A stretch of DNA of 64,000 bases. It comes from Hydractinia symbiolongicarpus (Eukaryota; Cnidaria; Hydrozoa; Anthoathecata; Hydractiniidae). The notes under the pieces were generated by a model. That model had not been told where the DNA came from. It searched no databases and saw nothing but the letters and a program-made list of their open reading frames with translations. The stretch is from assembly GCF_029227915.1 (NCBI RefSeq), contig NC_079881.1, positions 13,493,501 through 13,557,500 on the forward strand. The letters are read 5' to 3'. A program made the position numbers and the translations under genes. Of the stretch, positions 40,401 through 55,016 are shown piece by piece. How positions within the stretch are numbered: the stretch's first letter is position 1; each line of letters begins with the position of its first letter.

Positions 40401-42832
40401 CATGTGCACGTAGTTAGGAACGTTCTCAGAGCCTGGCGCTCAAGAACACGACTTAATACATCGTAGACCATTGAGATTAAAAGGAACAGCCGAATGGAAC
40501 TTATCAGAGTTAGTGGAATCACGTGATTTACGTGTAGACTCCATATTAGGCCGTAAAAAGCCATATTACAGGCTTTAAAGGACTGTGCACGTAGTTAGCA
40601 GCGTTCATAGAGCCTGGCGCACAGGAAAACGACTTAGTGTATCGTAGTCCATTGAGATTGAAAAGAATAGACCGATGGCAACTGCTCTGCGCTCGTGGAA
40701 TCACGTGACTTACATGCAGTCTCTTTATTAGGCCGTAAAAGGACTTATTATGCGTTTCAAAGGACTGTGTACGGAGTTACCAGCGTTCATAGAGCCTGGC
40801 GTTCAAGAAAACGACTTAATACATCCTAGGCCATTGAGATTAAAAGGAACAGCCGAATGGAACTTGTCAGAGTTAGTGAAATCACGTGATTTACATGCAG
40901 TCTCTTTATTAGGCCGTAAAAGGACTTATTATGCGTTTCAAAGGACTGTGTACGTAGTACCAGCGTTCATAGAGCGTGGCGTTCAAGAAAACGACTTAAT
41001 ACATCGTAGACAATTGAGATTAAAAGGAACAGCCGAATGGAACTTGTCGGAGTTCATAGAATCACGTGATTTACGTGTAGACTCTATATTAGGCGTAAAA
41101 GGCCATATTACAGGCTTTAAAGGACTGTGCACGTAGTTAGCAGCGTTCATAGAGCCTGGCGCACAGGAAAACGACTTAGTGTATCGTAGTCCATTGAGAT
41201 TGAAAAGAATAGACCGATGGCAACTGCTCTGGGCTCGTGGAATCACGTGACTTACATGCAGTCTCTTTATTAGGCCGTAAAAAGACTTATTATGCGTTTC
41301 AAAGGACTGTGTACGTAGTTAGCAGCGTTCATAGAGCCTGGCGTTCAAGAAAACGACTTAAGACATCGTAGTCCATTGAGATTGAAAGGAACAGACCAAT
41401 GGGAACTTGTCTGTGCTCGTGGAATCACTTTATTCACGTTTAGACTCCATATTAGGCCGTAAAAGGCCATATTACAGGCTTTAAAGGCCTGTGGAAGAAG
41501 TTAGCAGCGTTCTTGCAGCATGACGCTCAAGAAAACGAATTAATACATCGTAATTCATTGAAGTTGAAAGGAATAGGCCGATGACCTCCTGTCTGTGCTC
41601 GTGGAACTCCCTGACTTAAGTGTAGTCTCCTTATTAGGCCATAAGAGGCCGTATTACATGCTTTAAAGGTCTGTCCACTATCGAATAGACAGATGGCAAC
41701 TTCTCTGGGCTCGTGGAATCACGTGATTTACGTGTAGACTCCAAATTAGGCCGTAAAAAGCCATATTACAGGCTTTAAAGACATGTGCACGTAGTTAGGA
41801 ACGTTATCAGAGCCTGGCGCTGAAGAAAACAACTTAATACATCGTAGACCATTGAGATTAAAAGGAACAGCCGAATGGATCTTGTTAGAGTTAGTGGAAT
41901 CACGTGATTTACGTGTAGACTCCATATTAGGCCATATAAAACGCCATATTACAGGCTTTAAAGGACTGTGCACGTAGTTAGCAGCGTTCATAGAGCCTGG
42001 CGCACAGGAAAACGACTTAGTGTATCGTAGTCCATTGAGATTAAAAAGAATAGACCGATGGCAACTGCTCTGGGCTCGTGGAATCACGTGACTTACATGC
42101 AGTCTCTTTATTAGGCCGTAAAAAGACTTATTATTCGTTTCAAAGGACTGTGTACGTAGTTAGAAGCGTTCATAGAGCCTGGCGTTCAAGAAAACGACTT
42201 AAGACATCGTAGTCCATTGAGATTGAAAGGAACAGACCAATGGGAACTTGTCTGTGCTCGTGGAATCACTTTATTTACGTTTAGACTCCATATTAGGCCG
42301 TAAAAGGCCATATTACAGGCTTTAAACGCCTGTGGAAGAAGTTTGCAGCGTTCTTGCAGCCTGACGCTCAAGAGAACGAATTAATACATCGTAGTTCATT
42401 GAAGTTGAAAGGAATAGGCCGATGATCTCCTGTCTGTGCTCGTGGAACTCCCTGACTTAAGTGTAGTCTCCTTATTAGGCCATAAGAGGCCGTATTACAT
42501 GCTTTAAAGGTCTGTCCACTATCGAATAGACAGATGGCAACTTCTCTGGGCTCGTGGAATCACGTGATTTACGTGTAGACTCCAAATTAGGCCGTAAAAG
42601 GCCATATTACAGGCTTTAGAGACATGTGCACGTAGTTAGGAACGTTATCAGAGCCTGGCGCTGAAGAAAACGACTTAATACATCGTAGACCATTGAGATT
42701 AAAAGGAACAGCCGAATGGATCTTGTTAGAGTTAGTGGAATCACATGATTTACGTGTAGACTCCATATTAGGCCATATAAAACGCCATATTACAGGCTTT
42801 AAAGGACTGTGCACGTAGTTAGCAGCGTTCAT

Positions 42833-45800
42833 AGAGCCTGGCGCACAGAAAAACGACTTAGTGTATCGTAGTCCATTGAGATTGAAAAGAATAGACCGAT
42901 GGCAACTGCTCTGGGCTCGTGGAATCACGTGACTTACATGCAGTCTCTTTATTAGGCCGTAAAAGGACTTATTATGCGTTTCAAAGGACTGTGTACGGAG
43001 TTACCAGCGTTCATAGAGCCTGGCGTTCAAGAAAACGACTTAATACATCGTAGACAATTGAGATTAAAAGGAACAGCCGAATGGAACTTGTCGGAGTTCG
43101 TAGAATCACGTGATTTACGTGTAGATTCCATATTATGCCAAAAAGGCCATATTACAAGCTTTAAAGGACTGTGCACGTAGTTAGCAGCGTTCATAGAGCC
43201 TGGCGCACAGGAAAACGACTTAGTATAACGTAGTTCATTGAGATTAAAAGGAACAGACCAATGGGAACTTGTCTGTGCTCGTGGAATCAGTTTATTCACG
43301 TTTAGACTCCATGTTAGGCCGTGAAAGGCCATATTATAGGCTTTATGGAAGAAGTTAGCAGCGTTCTTGCAGCCTGACGCTCAAGAAAACGAATTAATAC
43401 GTCGTAGTTCATTGAAGTTGAAAGGAATAGGCGGATGACCTCCTGTCTGTGCTCGTGGAACTCCCTGACTTAAGTGTAGTCTCCTTATTAGGCCATAAGA
43501 GGCCGTATTACACGGTTTAAAGATCTGTCCACGTAATTAGGAACGTTCTCAGAGCCTGGCGCTCAAGAAAACGGCTTATTATAACGTAGTCCATTGAGAT
43601 TAAAAAGAACAGACTAATCCCCACTTGTCTGGGCTCGTGGAATCACGTGATTTACGTGTAGACTCCAAATTAGTCCGTAAAAGGCCAAATTACAGGCTTT
43701 AAAGACATGTGCACGTAGTTAGGAACGTTCTCAGAGCCTGGCGCTCAAGAAAACGACTTAATACATCGTAGGCCATTGAGATTAAAAGGAACAGCCGAAT
43801 GGAACTTGTCAGAGTTAGTGAAATCACGTGATTTACATGCAGTCTCTTTATTAGGCCGTAAAAGGACTTTATTATGCGTTTCAAAGGACTGTGTACGTAG
43901 TTACCAGCGTTCATAGAGCGTGGCGTTCAAAAAAACGGCTTAATACATCGTAGACCATTGAGATTAAAAGGAACAGCCGAATGGAACTTGTCGGAGTTCG
44001 TAGAATCACGTGATTAACGTGTAGACTCCATATTAGGCGTAAATGGCCGTGTTACAGGCTTTAAACACATGTTCATGTAGTTAGCAGCGTTCATAGAGCC
44101 TGGCGTTCAAGAAAACGACTTAATACATCGTAGACCATTGAGATTAAAAGGAAGAGCCGAATGGAACTTGTCGGAGTTATTGGAATCACGTGATTTACGT
44201 GTAGACTCCATATTAGGCCGTAAAAAGCCATATTACAGGCTTTAAAGGACTGTGAACGTAGTTAGCAGCGTTCATAGAGCCTGGCGCACAGGAAAACGAC
44301 TTAGTATATCGTAGTCCATTGAGATTAAAAGGAACAGACCAATGGAAACTTGTCTGTCCTCGTGGAATCACTTTATTTACGTTTAGACTCCATGTTAGGC
44401 CGTAAAAGGCCATATTACAGGCTTTAAAGGCCTGTGGAAGAAGTTAGCAGCGTTCTTGCAGCCTGACGCTCAAGAAAACGAATTAATACATCGTAGTTCA
44501 TTAAAATTGATAGGAATAGGCCGATGACCTCCTGTCTGTGCTCGTGGAACTCCCTGACTTAAGTGAAGTCTCCTTATTAGGCCATAATAGGCCGTATTAC
44601 ACCGTTTAAAGGTCTGTCCAAGTAATTAGGAACGTTCTCAGAGTCTGGCGCTCAAGAAAACGACTTATTATGTCGTAGTCCATTGAGATTGAAAGGAATA
44701 GACCAATGGCAACTGTAGACTCCATATTAAGCCGTAAAAGGCCATATTACAGGTTTTAAAGGCCTGTACACGTAGTTGGTAACCTTTTTAGACACTGGCT
44801 TTAGAGAAAATGACTTAAGACATCGTAGTCCATTGAGATTGAAAGGAACAGACCAATGGGAACTTGTCTGTGCTCGTGGAATCACTTTATTCACGTTTAC
44901 ACTCCATATTAGGCCGTAAAAGGCCATATTACAGGCTTTAAAGGCCTGTGCACGTAGTTAGCAGCGTTCTTAAGGCCTGGCGCTCAAGTAAACGGCTTAT
45001 TATATCGTAGTCCATTGAGATTAAGAAGAACAGACTGATCCCCACTTGTCTGGGCTCTTGGAATCATGTGATTTACGTGTAGACTCCAAATTAGGCCGTA
45101 AAAGGCCAAATTACAGGCTTTAAAGACATGTGCACGTAGTTAGGAACGTTTTCAGAGCCTGGCGCTCAAGAAAACAACTTAATACATCGTAGACCATTGA
45201 GATTAAGAGGAACAGCCGAATAGAACTTGTCAGAGTTAGTGGAATCACGTGATTTACGTGTAGACTCCATATTAGGCCGTAAAAAGCCATATTACAGGCT
45301 TTAACGGACTGTGCACGTAGTTAGCAGCGTTCATAGAGCCTGGCGCACAGAAAAACGACTTAGTATATCGTAGTCCATTGATATTGACAGGAATAGACTG
45401 ATGGCAATTTATGCTGGCTCGTGGAAGCACGTTATTTACGTGTGGACTCCTCATTGAGCCGTAAATGTCCATATTACACACTTTAAAGGTCTGTACACGT
45501 AGTTGGTAACCTTTTTAGACACTGGCGCTAGAGAAAACGACTTAAGACATCGTAGTCCATTGGGATTGAAAGGAACAGACCAATGGATTCTTGTCTGTGC
45601 TCGTGGAATCACTTTATTTACGTTTAGACTCCATATTAGGCCATATAAAACGCCATATTACAGGCTTTAAAGGACTGTGCACGTAGTTAGCAGCGTTCAT
45701 AGAGCCTGGCGTTCAAGAAAACGACTTAAGACATCGTAGTCCATTGAGATTGAAAGGAACAGACCAATGGGAACTTGTCTGTGCTCGTGGAATCACTTTA

Positions 45801-46177
45801 TTCACGTTTAGACTCCATATTAGGCCGTAAAAGGCCATATTACAGGCTTTAAAGGCCTGTGGAAGAAGTTAGCAGCGTTCTTGCAGCCTGACGCTCAAGA
45901 AAACGAATTAATACATCGTAATTCATTGAAGTTGAAAGGAATAGGCCGATGACCTCCTGTCTGTGCTCGTGGAACTCCCTGACTTAAGTGTAGTCTCCCC
46001 TATTAGGCCATAAGAGGCCGTATTACATGCTTTAAAGGTCTGTCCACTATCGAATAGACAGATGGCAACTTCTCTGGGCTCGTGGAATCACGTGATTTAC
46101 GTGTAGACTCCAAATTAGGCCGTAAAAGGCCATATTACAGGCTTTAGAGACATGTGCACGTAGTTAGGAACGTTATC
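42833..46177 (+). repeat. 3345-bp HOR unit in segmental copy 2, first
   Basis: Counterpart of 13571-16915 at an offset of 29262 bp, with the same monomer order. It begins at AGAGCCTGGCGCACAG. Confidence 0.9.
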
Positions 46178-48987
46178 AGAGCCTGGCGCACAGAAAAACG
46201 ACTTAGTGTATCGTAGTCCATTGAGATTGAAAAGAATAGACCGATGGCAACTGCTCTGGGCTCGTGGAATCACGTGACTTACATGCAGTCTCTTTATTAG
46301 GCCGTAAAAGGACTTATTATGCGTTTCAAAGGACTGTGTACGGAGTTACCAGCGTTCATAGAGCCTGGCGTTCAAGAAAACGACTTAATACATCGTAGAC
46401 AATTGAGATTAAAAGGAACAGCCGAATGGAACTTGTCGGAGTTCGTAGAATCACGTGATTTACGTGTAGATTCCATATTATGCCAAAAAGGCCATATTAC
46501 AAGCTTTAAAGGACTGTGCACGTAGTTAGCAGCGTTCATAGAGCCTGGCGCACAGGAAAACGACTTAGTATAACGTAGTTCATTGAGATTAAAAGGAACA
46601 GACCAATGGGAACTTGTCTGTGCTCGTGGAATCAGTTTATTCACGTTTAGACTCCATGTTAGGCCGTGAAAGGCCATATTATAGGCTTTATGGAAGAAGT
46701 TAGCAGCGTTCTTGCAGCCTGACGCTCAAGAAAACGAATTAATACGTCGTAGTTCATTGAAGTTGAAAGGAATAGGCGGATGACCTCCTGTCTGTGCTCG
46801 TGGAACTCCCTGACTTAAGCGTAGTCTCCTTATTAGGCCATAAGAGGCCGTATTACACGGTTTAAAGATCTGTCCACGTAATTAGGAACGTTCTCAGAGC
46901 CTGGCGCTCAAGAAAACGGCTTATTATAACGTAGTCCATTGAGATTTAAAAGAACAGACTGATCCCCACTTGTCTGGGCTCGTGGAATCACGTGATTTAC
47001 GTGTAGACTCCAAATTAGTCCGTAAAAGGCCAAATTACAGGCTTTAAAGACATGTGCACGTAGTTAGGAACGTTCTCAGAGCCTGGCGCTCAAGAAAACG
47101 ACTTAATACATCGTAGGCCATTGAGATTAAAAGGAACAGCCGAATGGAACTTGTCAGAGTTAGTGAAATCACGTGATTTACATGCAGTCTCTTTATTAGG
47201 CCGTAAAAGGACTTTATTATGCGTTTCAAAGGACTGTGTACGTAGTTACCAGCGTTCATAGAGCGTGGCGTTCAAAAAAACGGCTTAATACATCGTAGAC
47301 CATTGAGATTAAAAGGAACAGCCGAATGGAACTTGTCGGAGTTCGTAGAATCACGTGATTTACGTGTAGACTCCATATTAGGCGTAAATGGCCGTGTTAC
47401 AGGCTTTAAACACATGTTCATGTAGTTAGCAGCGTTCATAGAGCCTGGCGTTCAAGAAAACGACTTAATACATCGTAGACCATTGAGATTAAAAGGAAGA
47501 GCCGAATGGAACTTGTCGGAGTTATTGGAATCACGTGATTTACGTGTAGACTCCATATTAGGCCGTAAAAAGCCACATTACAGGCTTTAAAGGACTGTGA
47601 ACGTAGTTAGCAGCGTTCATAGAGCCTGGCGCACAGGAAAACGACTTAGTATATCGTAGTCCATTGAGATTAAAAGGAACAGACCAATGGAAACTTGTCT
47701 GTCCTCGTGGAATCACTTTATTTACGTTTAGACTCCATGTTAGGCCGTAAAAGGCCATATTACAGGCTTTAAAGGCCTGTGGAAGAAGTTAGCAGCGTTC
47801 TTGCAGCCTGACGCTCAAGAAAACGAATTAATACATCGTAGTTCATTAAAATTGATAGGAATAGGCCGATGACCTCCTGTCTGTGCTCGTGGAACTCCCT
47901 AACTTAAGTGAAGTCTCCTTATTAGGCCATAATAGGCCGTATTACACCGTTTAAAGGTCTGTCCACGTAATTAGGAACGTTCTCAGAGTCTGGCGCTCAA
48001 GAAAACGACTTATTATGTCGTAGTCCATTGAGATTGAAAGGAATAGACCAATGGCAACTGTAGACTCCATATTAAGCCGTAAAAGGCCATATTACAGGTT
48101 TTAAAGGCCTGTACACGTAGTTGGTAACCTTTTTAGACACTGGCTTTAGAGAAAATGACTTAAGACATCGTAGTCCATTGAGATTGAAAGGAACAGACCA
48201 ATGGGAACTTGTCTGTGCTCGTGGAATCACTTTATTCACGTTTACACTCCATATTAGGCCGTAAAAGGCCATATTACAGGCTTTAAAGGCCTGTGCACGT
48301 AGTTAGCAGCGTTCTTAAGGCCTGGCGCTCAAGTAAACGGCTTATTATATCGTAGTCCATTGAGATTAAGAAGAACAGACTGATCCCCACTTGTCTGGGC
48401 TCGTGGAATCACGTGATTTACGTGTAGACTCCAAATTAGGCCGTAAAAGGCCAAATTACAGGCTTTAAAGACATGTGCACGTAGTTAGGAACGTTTTCAG
48501 AGCCTGGCGCTCAAGAAAACAACTTAATACATCGTAGACCATTGAGATTAAAAGGAACAGCCGAATAGAACTTGTCAGAGTTAGTGGAATCACGTGATTT
48601 ACGTGTAGACTCCATATTAGGCCGTAAAAAGCCATATTACAGGCTTTAACGGACTGTGCACGTAGTTAGCAGCGTTCATAGAGCCTGGCGCACAGAAAAA
48701 CGACTTAGTATATCGTAGTCCATTGATATTGACAGGAATAGACTGATGGCAATTTATGCTGGCTCGTGGAAGCACGTTATTTACGTGTGGACTCCTCATT
48801 GAGCCGTAAATGTCCATATTACACACTTTAAAGGTCAGTACACGTAGTTGGTAACCTTTTTAGACACTGGCGCTAGAGAAAACGACTTAAGACATCGTAG
48901 TCCATTGGGATTGAAAGGAACAGACCAATGGATTCTTGTCTGTGCTCGTGGAATCACTTTATTTACGTTTAGACTCCATATTAGGCC
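46178..48987 (+). repeat. 3345-bp HOR unit in segmental copy 2, last (partial)
   Basis: Counterpart of 20261-23070 at an offset of 25917 bp, recognised by the shared variants TTAAGCGTAG and AAAAGCCACATTACAGG. One intervening unit is absent relative to copy 1. Confidence 0.88.
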
Positions 48988-51900
48988 GTAAAAGGCCATA
49001 TTATAGGCTTTAAAGGCCTGTGGAAGAAGTTAGCAGCGTTCTTGCAGCCTGACGCTCAAGAAAACGAATTAATACATCGTAGTTCATTGAAGTTGAAAGG
49101 AAATGGCCGATGACCTCCTGTCTGTGCTCGTGGAACTCCCTGACTTAAGTGTAGTCTCCTTATTAGGCCATAAGAGGCCGTATTACATGCTTTAAAGGTC
49201 TGTCCACTACCGAATAGACAGATGGCAACTTCTCTGGGCTCGTGGAATCACGTGATTTACGTGTAGACTCCATATTAGGCCATATAAAACGCCATATTAC
49301 AGGCTTTAAAAGACTGTGCACGTAGTTAGCAGCGTTCATAGAGCCTGGCGCTCCAGTAAACGGCTTATTATATCGTAGTCCATTGAGTTTAAAAAGAACA
49401 GACTGATCCCCACTTGTCTGGGCTCGTGGAATCACGTGATTTACGTGTAGACTCCAAATTAGTCCGTAAAAGGCCAAATTACAGGCTTTAAAGACATGTG
49501 CACGTAGTTAGGAACGTTCTCAGAGCCTGGCGCTCAAGAAAACGGCTTAATACATCGTAGACCATTGAGATTAAAAGGAACAGCCGAATGGAACTTGTCG
49601 GAGTTCGTAGAATCACGTGATTTACGTGTAGACTCCATATTAGGCGTAAATGGCCGTGTTACAGGCTTTAAACACATGTTCATGTAGTTAGCAGCGTTCA
49701 TAGAGCCTGGCGTTCAAGAAAGCGACTTAATACATCGTAGACCATTGAGATTAAAAGGAAGAGCCGAATGGAACTTGTCGGAGTTATTGGAATCACGTGA
49801 TTTACGTGTAGACTCCATATTAGGCCGTAAAAAGCCATATTACAGGCTTTAAAGGACTGTGAACGTAGTTAGCAGCGTTCATAGAGCCTGGCGCACAGGA
49901 AAACGTTTTAGTATATCGTAGTCCATTGAGATTAAAAGGAACAGACCAATGGAAACTTGTCTGTCCTCGTGGAATCACTTTATTTACGTTTAGACTCCAT
50001 GTTAGGCCGTAAAAGGCCATATTACAGGCTTTAAAGGCCTGTGGAAGAAGTTAGCAGCGTTCTTGCAGCCTGACGCTCAAGAAAACGAATTAATACATCG
50101 TAGTTCATTAAAATTGAAAGGAATAGGCCGATGACCTCCTGTCTGTGCTCGTGGAACTCCCTGACTTAAGTGAAGTCTCCTTGTTAGGCCATAATAGGCC
50201 GTATTACACCGTTTAAAGGTCTGTCCACGTAGTTAGGAACGTTCTCAGAGTCTGGCGCTCAAGAAAACGACTTATTATGTCGTAGTCCATTGAGATTGAA
50301 AGGAATAGACCAATGGCAACTGTAGACTCCATATTAAGCCGTAAAAGGCCATATTACAGGTTTTAAAGGCCTGTACACGTAGTTGGTAACCTTTTTAGAC
50401 ACTGGCTTTAGAGAAAATGACTTAAGACATCGTAGTCCATTGAGATTGAAAGGAACAGACCAATGGGAACTTGTCTGTGCTCGTGGAATCACTTTATTCA
50501 CGTTTACACTCCATATTAGGCCGTAAAAGGCCATATTACAGGCTTTAAAGGCCTGTGCACGTAGTTAGCAGCGTTCTTAAGGCCTGGCGCTCAAGTAAAC
50601 GGCTTATTATATCGTAGTCCATTGAGATTAAGAAGAACAGACTGATCCCCACTTGTCTGGGCTCGTGGAATCACGTGATTTACGTGTAGACTCCAAATTA
50701 GGCCGTAAAAGGCCAAATTACAGGCTTTAAAGACATGTGCACGTAATTAGGAACGTTATCAGAGCCTGGCGGTGAAGAAAACGACTTAATACATCGTAGA
50801 CCATTGAGATTAAAAGGAACAGCCGAATGGATCTTGTTAGAGTTAGTGGAATCACGTGATTTACGTGTAGACTCCATATTAGGCCATATAAAACGCCATA
50901 TTACATGCTTTAAAGGACTGTGCACGTAGTTAGCAGCGTTCATAGAGCCTGGCGCACAGGAAAACGACTTAGTGTATCGTAGTCCATTGAGATTGAAAAG
51001 AATAGACCGATGGCAACTGCTCTGGGCTCGTGGAATCACGTGACTTACATGCAGTCTCTTTATTAGGCCGTAAAAGGACTTATTATGCGTTTCAAAGGAC
51101 TGTGTACGGAGTTACCAGCGTTCATAGAGCCTGGCGTTCAAGAAAACGACTTAATACATCCTAGGCCATTGAGATTAAAAGGAACAGCCGAATGGAACTT
51201 GTCAGAGTTAGTGAAATCACGTGATTTACATGCAGTCTCTTTATTAGGCCGTAAAAGGACTTATTATGCGTTTCAAAGGACTGTGTACGTAGTACCAGCG
51301 TTCATAGAGCGTGGCGTTCAAGAAAACGACTTAATACATCGTAGACAATTGAGAATAAAAGGAACAGCCGAATGGAACTTGTCGGAGTTCATAGAATCAC
51401 GTGATTTACGTGTAGACTCTATATTAGGCGTAAAAGGCCATATTACAGGCTTTAAAGACATGTGCACGTAGTTAGGAACGTTCTCAGAGCCTGGCGCTCA
51501 AGAAAACGACTTAATACATCGTAGACCATTGAGATTAAAAGGAACAGCCGAATGGAACTTGTCGGAGTTCGTAGAATCGCGTGATTTACGTGTAGACTCC
51601 ATATTATGCCGTAAAAGGCCATATTACAGGCTTTAAAGGACTGTGCACGTAGTTAGGAACGTTCTCAGAGCCTGGCGCTCAAGAAAACGACTTAATACAT
51701 CGTAGGCCATTGAGAATAAAAGGAACAGCCGAATGGAACTTGTCAGAGTTAGTGAAATCACGTGATTTACATGCAGTCTCTTTATTAGGCCGTAAAAGGA
51801 CTTTATTATGCGTTTCAAAGGACTGTGTACGTAGTTACCAGCGTTCATAGAGCGTAGCGTTCAAGAAAACGACTTAATACATCGTAGACCATTGAGATTA

Positions 51901-52481
51901 AAAGGAACAGCCGAATGGAACTTGTCGGAGTTAGTGGAATCACGTGATTTACGTGTAGACTCCATATTAGGCCGTAAAAAGCCATATTACAGGCTTTAAA
52001 GGACTGTGAACGTAGTTAGCAGCGTTCATAGAGCCTGGCGCACAGGAAAACGACTTAGTATATCGTAGTCCATTGAGATTAAAAGGAACAGACCAATGGA
52101 AACTTGTCTGTCCCCGTGGAATCACTTTATTTACGTTTAGACTCCATGTTAGGCCGTAAAAGGCCATATTACAGGCTTTAAAGGCCTGTGGAAGAAGTTA
52201 GTAGCGTTCTTGCAGCCTGACGCTCAAGAAAACGAATTAATACATCGTAGTTCATTAAAATTGAAAGGAATAAGCCGATGACCTCCTGTCTGTGCTCGTG
52301 GAACTCCCTGACTTAAGTGTAGTCTCCTTATTAGGCCATAATAGGCCGTATTACACCGTTTAAAGGTCTGTCCACGTAATTAGGAACGTTCTCAGAGTCT
52401 GGCGCTCAAGAAAACGACTTATTATATCGTAGTCCATTGAGATTAAAAAGAACAGACTGATTCCCACTTGTCAGGGCTCGT

Positions 52482-53141
52482 GGAATCACGTGATTTACGT
52501 GTAGACTCCATATTAGGCGTAAATGGCCATGTTACAGGCTTTAAAGACATGTGCACGTAGTTAGCAGCGTTTATAGAGCCTGGCGTTCAAGAAAACGACT
52601 TAATACATCGTAGACCATTGGGATTAAAAGGAAGAGACGAATGGAACTTGTCGGAGTTAGTTGAATCACGTGATTTACGTGTAGACTCCATATTAGGCCG
52701 TAAAAGGCCAAATAACAGGCTTTAAAGACATGTGCACGTAGTTAGGGACGTTCTCAGAGCCTGGCGCACAGGAAAACGACTTAGTATATCGTAGTCCATT
52801 GAGATTAAAAGGGAATCACGTGATTTACGTGTAGACTCCATATTAGGCGTAAATGGCCATGTTACAGGCTTTAAAGACATGTGCACGTAGTTAGCAGCGT
52901 TTATAGAGCCTGGCGTTCAAGAAAACGACTTAATACATCGTAGACCATTGGGATTAAAAGGAAGAGACGAATGGAACTTGTCGGAGTTAGTGGAATCACG
53001 TGATTTACGTGTAGACTCCATATTAGGCCGTAAAAGGCCAAATAACAGGCTTTAAAGACATGTGCACGTAGTTAGGGACGTTCTCAGAGCCTGGCGCACA
53101 GGAAAACGACTTAGTATATCGTAGTCCATTGAGATTAAAAG
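52482..53141 (+). repeat. 330-bp tandem duplication with a register-breaking seam
   Basis: 52482-52811 is repeated as 52812-53141 with one difference noted (GTTGAATCAC against GTGGAATCAC). At the seam, AAAAGG runs straight into GAATCACG, skipping about 31 bp of the normal monomer and giving a 150-bp monomer. The unit is 180 + 150 = 330 bp rather than two full monomers. Confidence 0.88.
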
Positions 53142-55016
53142 GAACAGACCAATGGAAACTTGTCTGTCCTCGTGGAATCACTTAATTTACGTTTAGACTC
53201 CATGTTAGGCCGTAAAAGGCCATATTACGGGCTTTAAAGGCCTGTGGAAGAAGTTAGCAGCGTTCTTGCAGCCTGACGCTCAAGAAAACGAATTAACACA
53301 TCGTAGTTCATTAAAATTGAAAGGAATAGGCCGATGACCTCCTGCCTGTGCTCGTGGAACTCCCTGACTTAAGTGTAGTCTCCTTATTAGGCGACAAGAG
53401 GCCGTATTACACGGTTGAAAGGTCTGTCCACGTAATTAGGAACGTTCTCAGAGTCTGGCGCTCAAGAAAACGACTTAATACATCGTAGACCATTGAAATT
53501 AAAAGGAACAGCCGAATGGAACTTGTCGGAGTTCGTAGAATCGCGTGATTTACGTGTAGACTCCATATTATGCCGTAAAAGGCCATATTGCAGGCTTGAA
53601 AGGACTGTGCACGTAGTTAGCAGCGTTCATAGAGCCTGGCGCTCAAGAAAACGACTTAATACATCGTAGACCATTGAGATTAAAAGGAACAGCCGAATGG
53701 AACTTGTCAGAGTTAGTGGAATCACGTGATTTACGTGTAGACTCCATATTAGGCCGTAAAAAGCCATATTACAGGCTTTAAAGGACTGTGCACGTAGTTA
53801 GCAGCGTTCATAGAGCCTGACGTACAGGAAAACGACTTAGTATATCGTAGTCCATTGAGATTGAAAGGAATAGACTGATGGCAACTTCTCTGGGCTCGTG
53901 GAATCACGTGACTTACATGCAGTCTCTTTATTAGGCCGTAAAATGACCTATAATGCATTTCAAAGGACTGTGTACGTAGTTAGCAGCGTTCATAGAGCCT
54001 GGCGTTCAAGAAAACGACTTAATACATCGTAGACCATTGAGATTAAAAGGAACAGCCGAATGGAACTTGTCGGAGTTCGTAGAAGCGCGTGATTTACGTG
54101 TAGACTCCATATTATGCCGTAAAAGGCCATATTACAGGCTTTAAAGGACTGTGCACGTAGTTAGCAGCGTTCTCAGAGCCTGGCGCTCAAGAAAACGGCT
54201 TATTATATCGTAGTCCATTGAGATTAAAAGGAACAGCCGAATGGAACTTGTCAGAGTTAGTTGAATCACTTTATTTACGTTTAGACTCCATGTTAGGCCG
54301 TAAAAGGCCATATTGCAGGCTTTAAAGGCCTGTGGAAGAAGTTAGCAGCGTTCTTGCAGACTGACGCTCAAGAAAACGAATTAACACATCGTAGTTCATT
54401 AAAATTGAAAGGAATACGCCGATGACCTCCTGTCTGTGCTTGTGGAACTCCCTGACTTAAGTGTAGTCTCCTTATTAGGCCACAAGAGGCCGTATTACAC
54501 GGCTTAAAGGTCTGTCCACGTAATTAGGAACGTTCTCAGAGTCTGGCGCTTAAGAAAACGACTTAATACATCGTAGACCATTGAGATTAAAAGGAACAGC
54601 CGAATGGATCTTGTCAGAGTTAGTGGAATCACGTGATTTACGTGTAGACTCCATATTAGGCCGTAAAAAGCCATATTACAGGCTTTAAAGGACTGTGCAC
54701 GTAGTTAGCAGCGTTCATAGAGCCTGGCGCTCAAGAAAACGACTTAATACATCGTAGACCATTGAGATTAAAAGGAACAGCCGAATGGAACTTGTCAGAG
54801 TTAGTGGAATCACGTGATTTACGTGTAGACTCCATATTAGGCCGTAAAAAGCCATATTATAGGCTTTAAAGACATGTGCACGTAGTTAGGGACGTTCTCA
54901 GAGCCTGGCGTTCAAGAAAACGACTTAATACATCGTAGACCATTGAGATTAAAAGGAACAGCCGAATGGAACTTGTCGGAGTTCGTAGAAGCGCGTGATT
55001 TACGTGTAGACTCCAA

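Larger units (their letters stand above)
31506..52033 (+). repeat. Segmental duplication, copy 2 (20.5 kb)
   Basis: Second copy of the 1881-26116 tract. It begins at the shared private variant CATATTGCAGGC and ends at about 52033, where copy 1 continues with AGCGTGGCG and copy 2 with AGCCTGGCGCACAGG. At about 33403 it lacks two monomers present at 3784-4140 of copy 1, and it carries two rather than three 3345-bp HOR units. The near identity implies a recent large duplication or conversion, or a shared assembly path. Confidence 0.9.
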
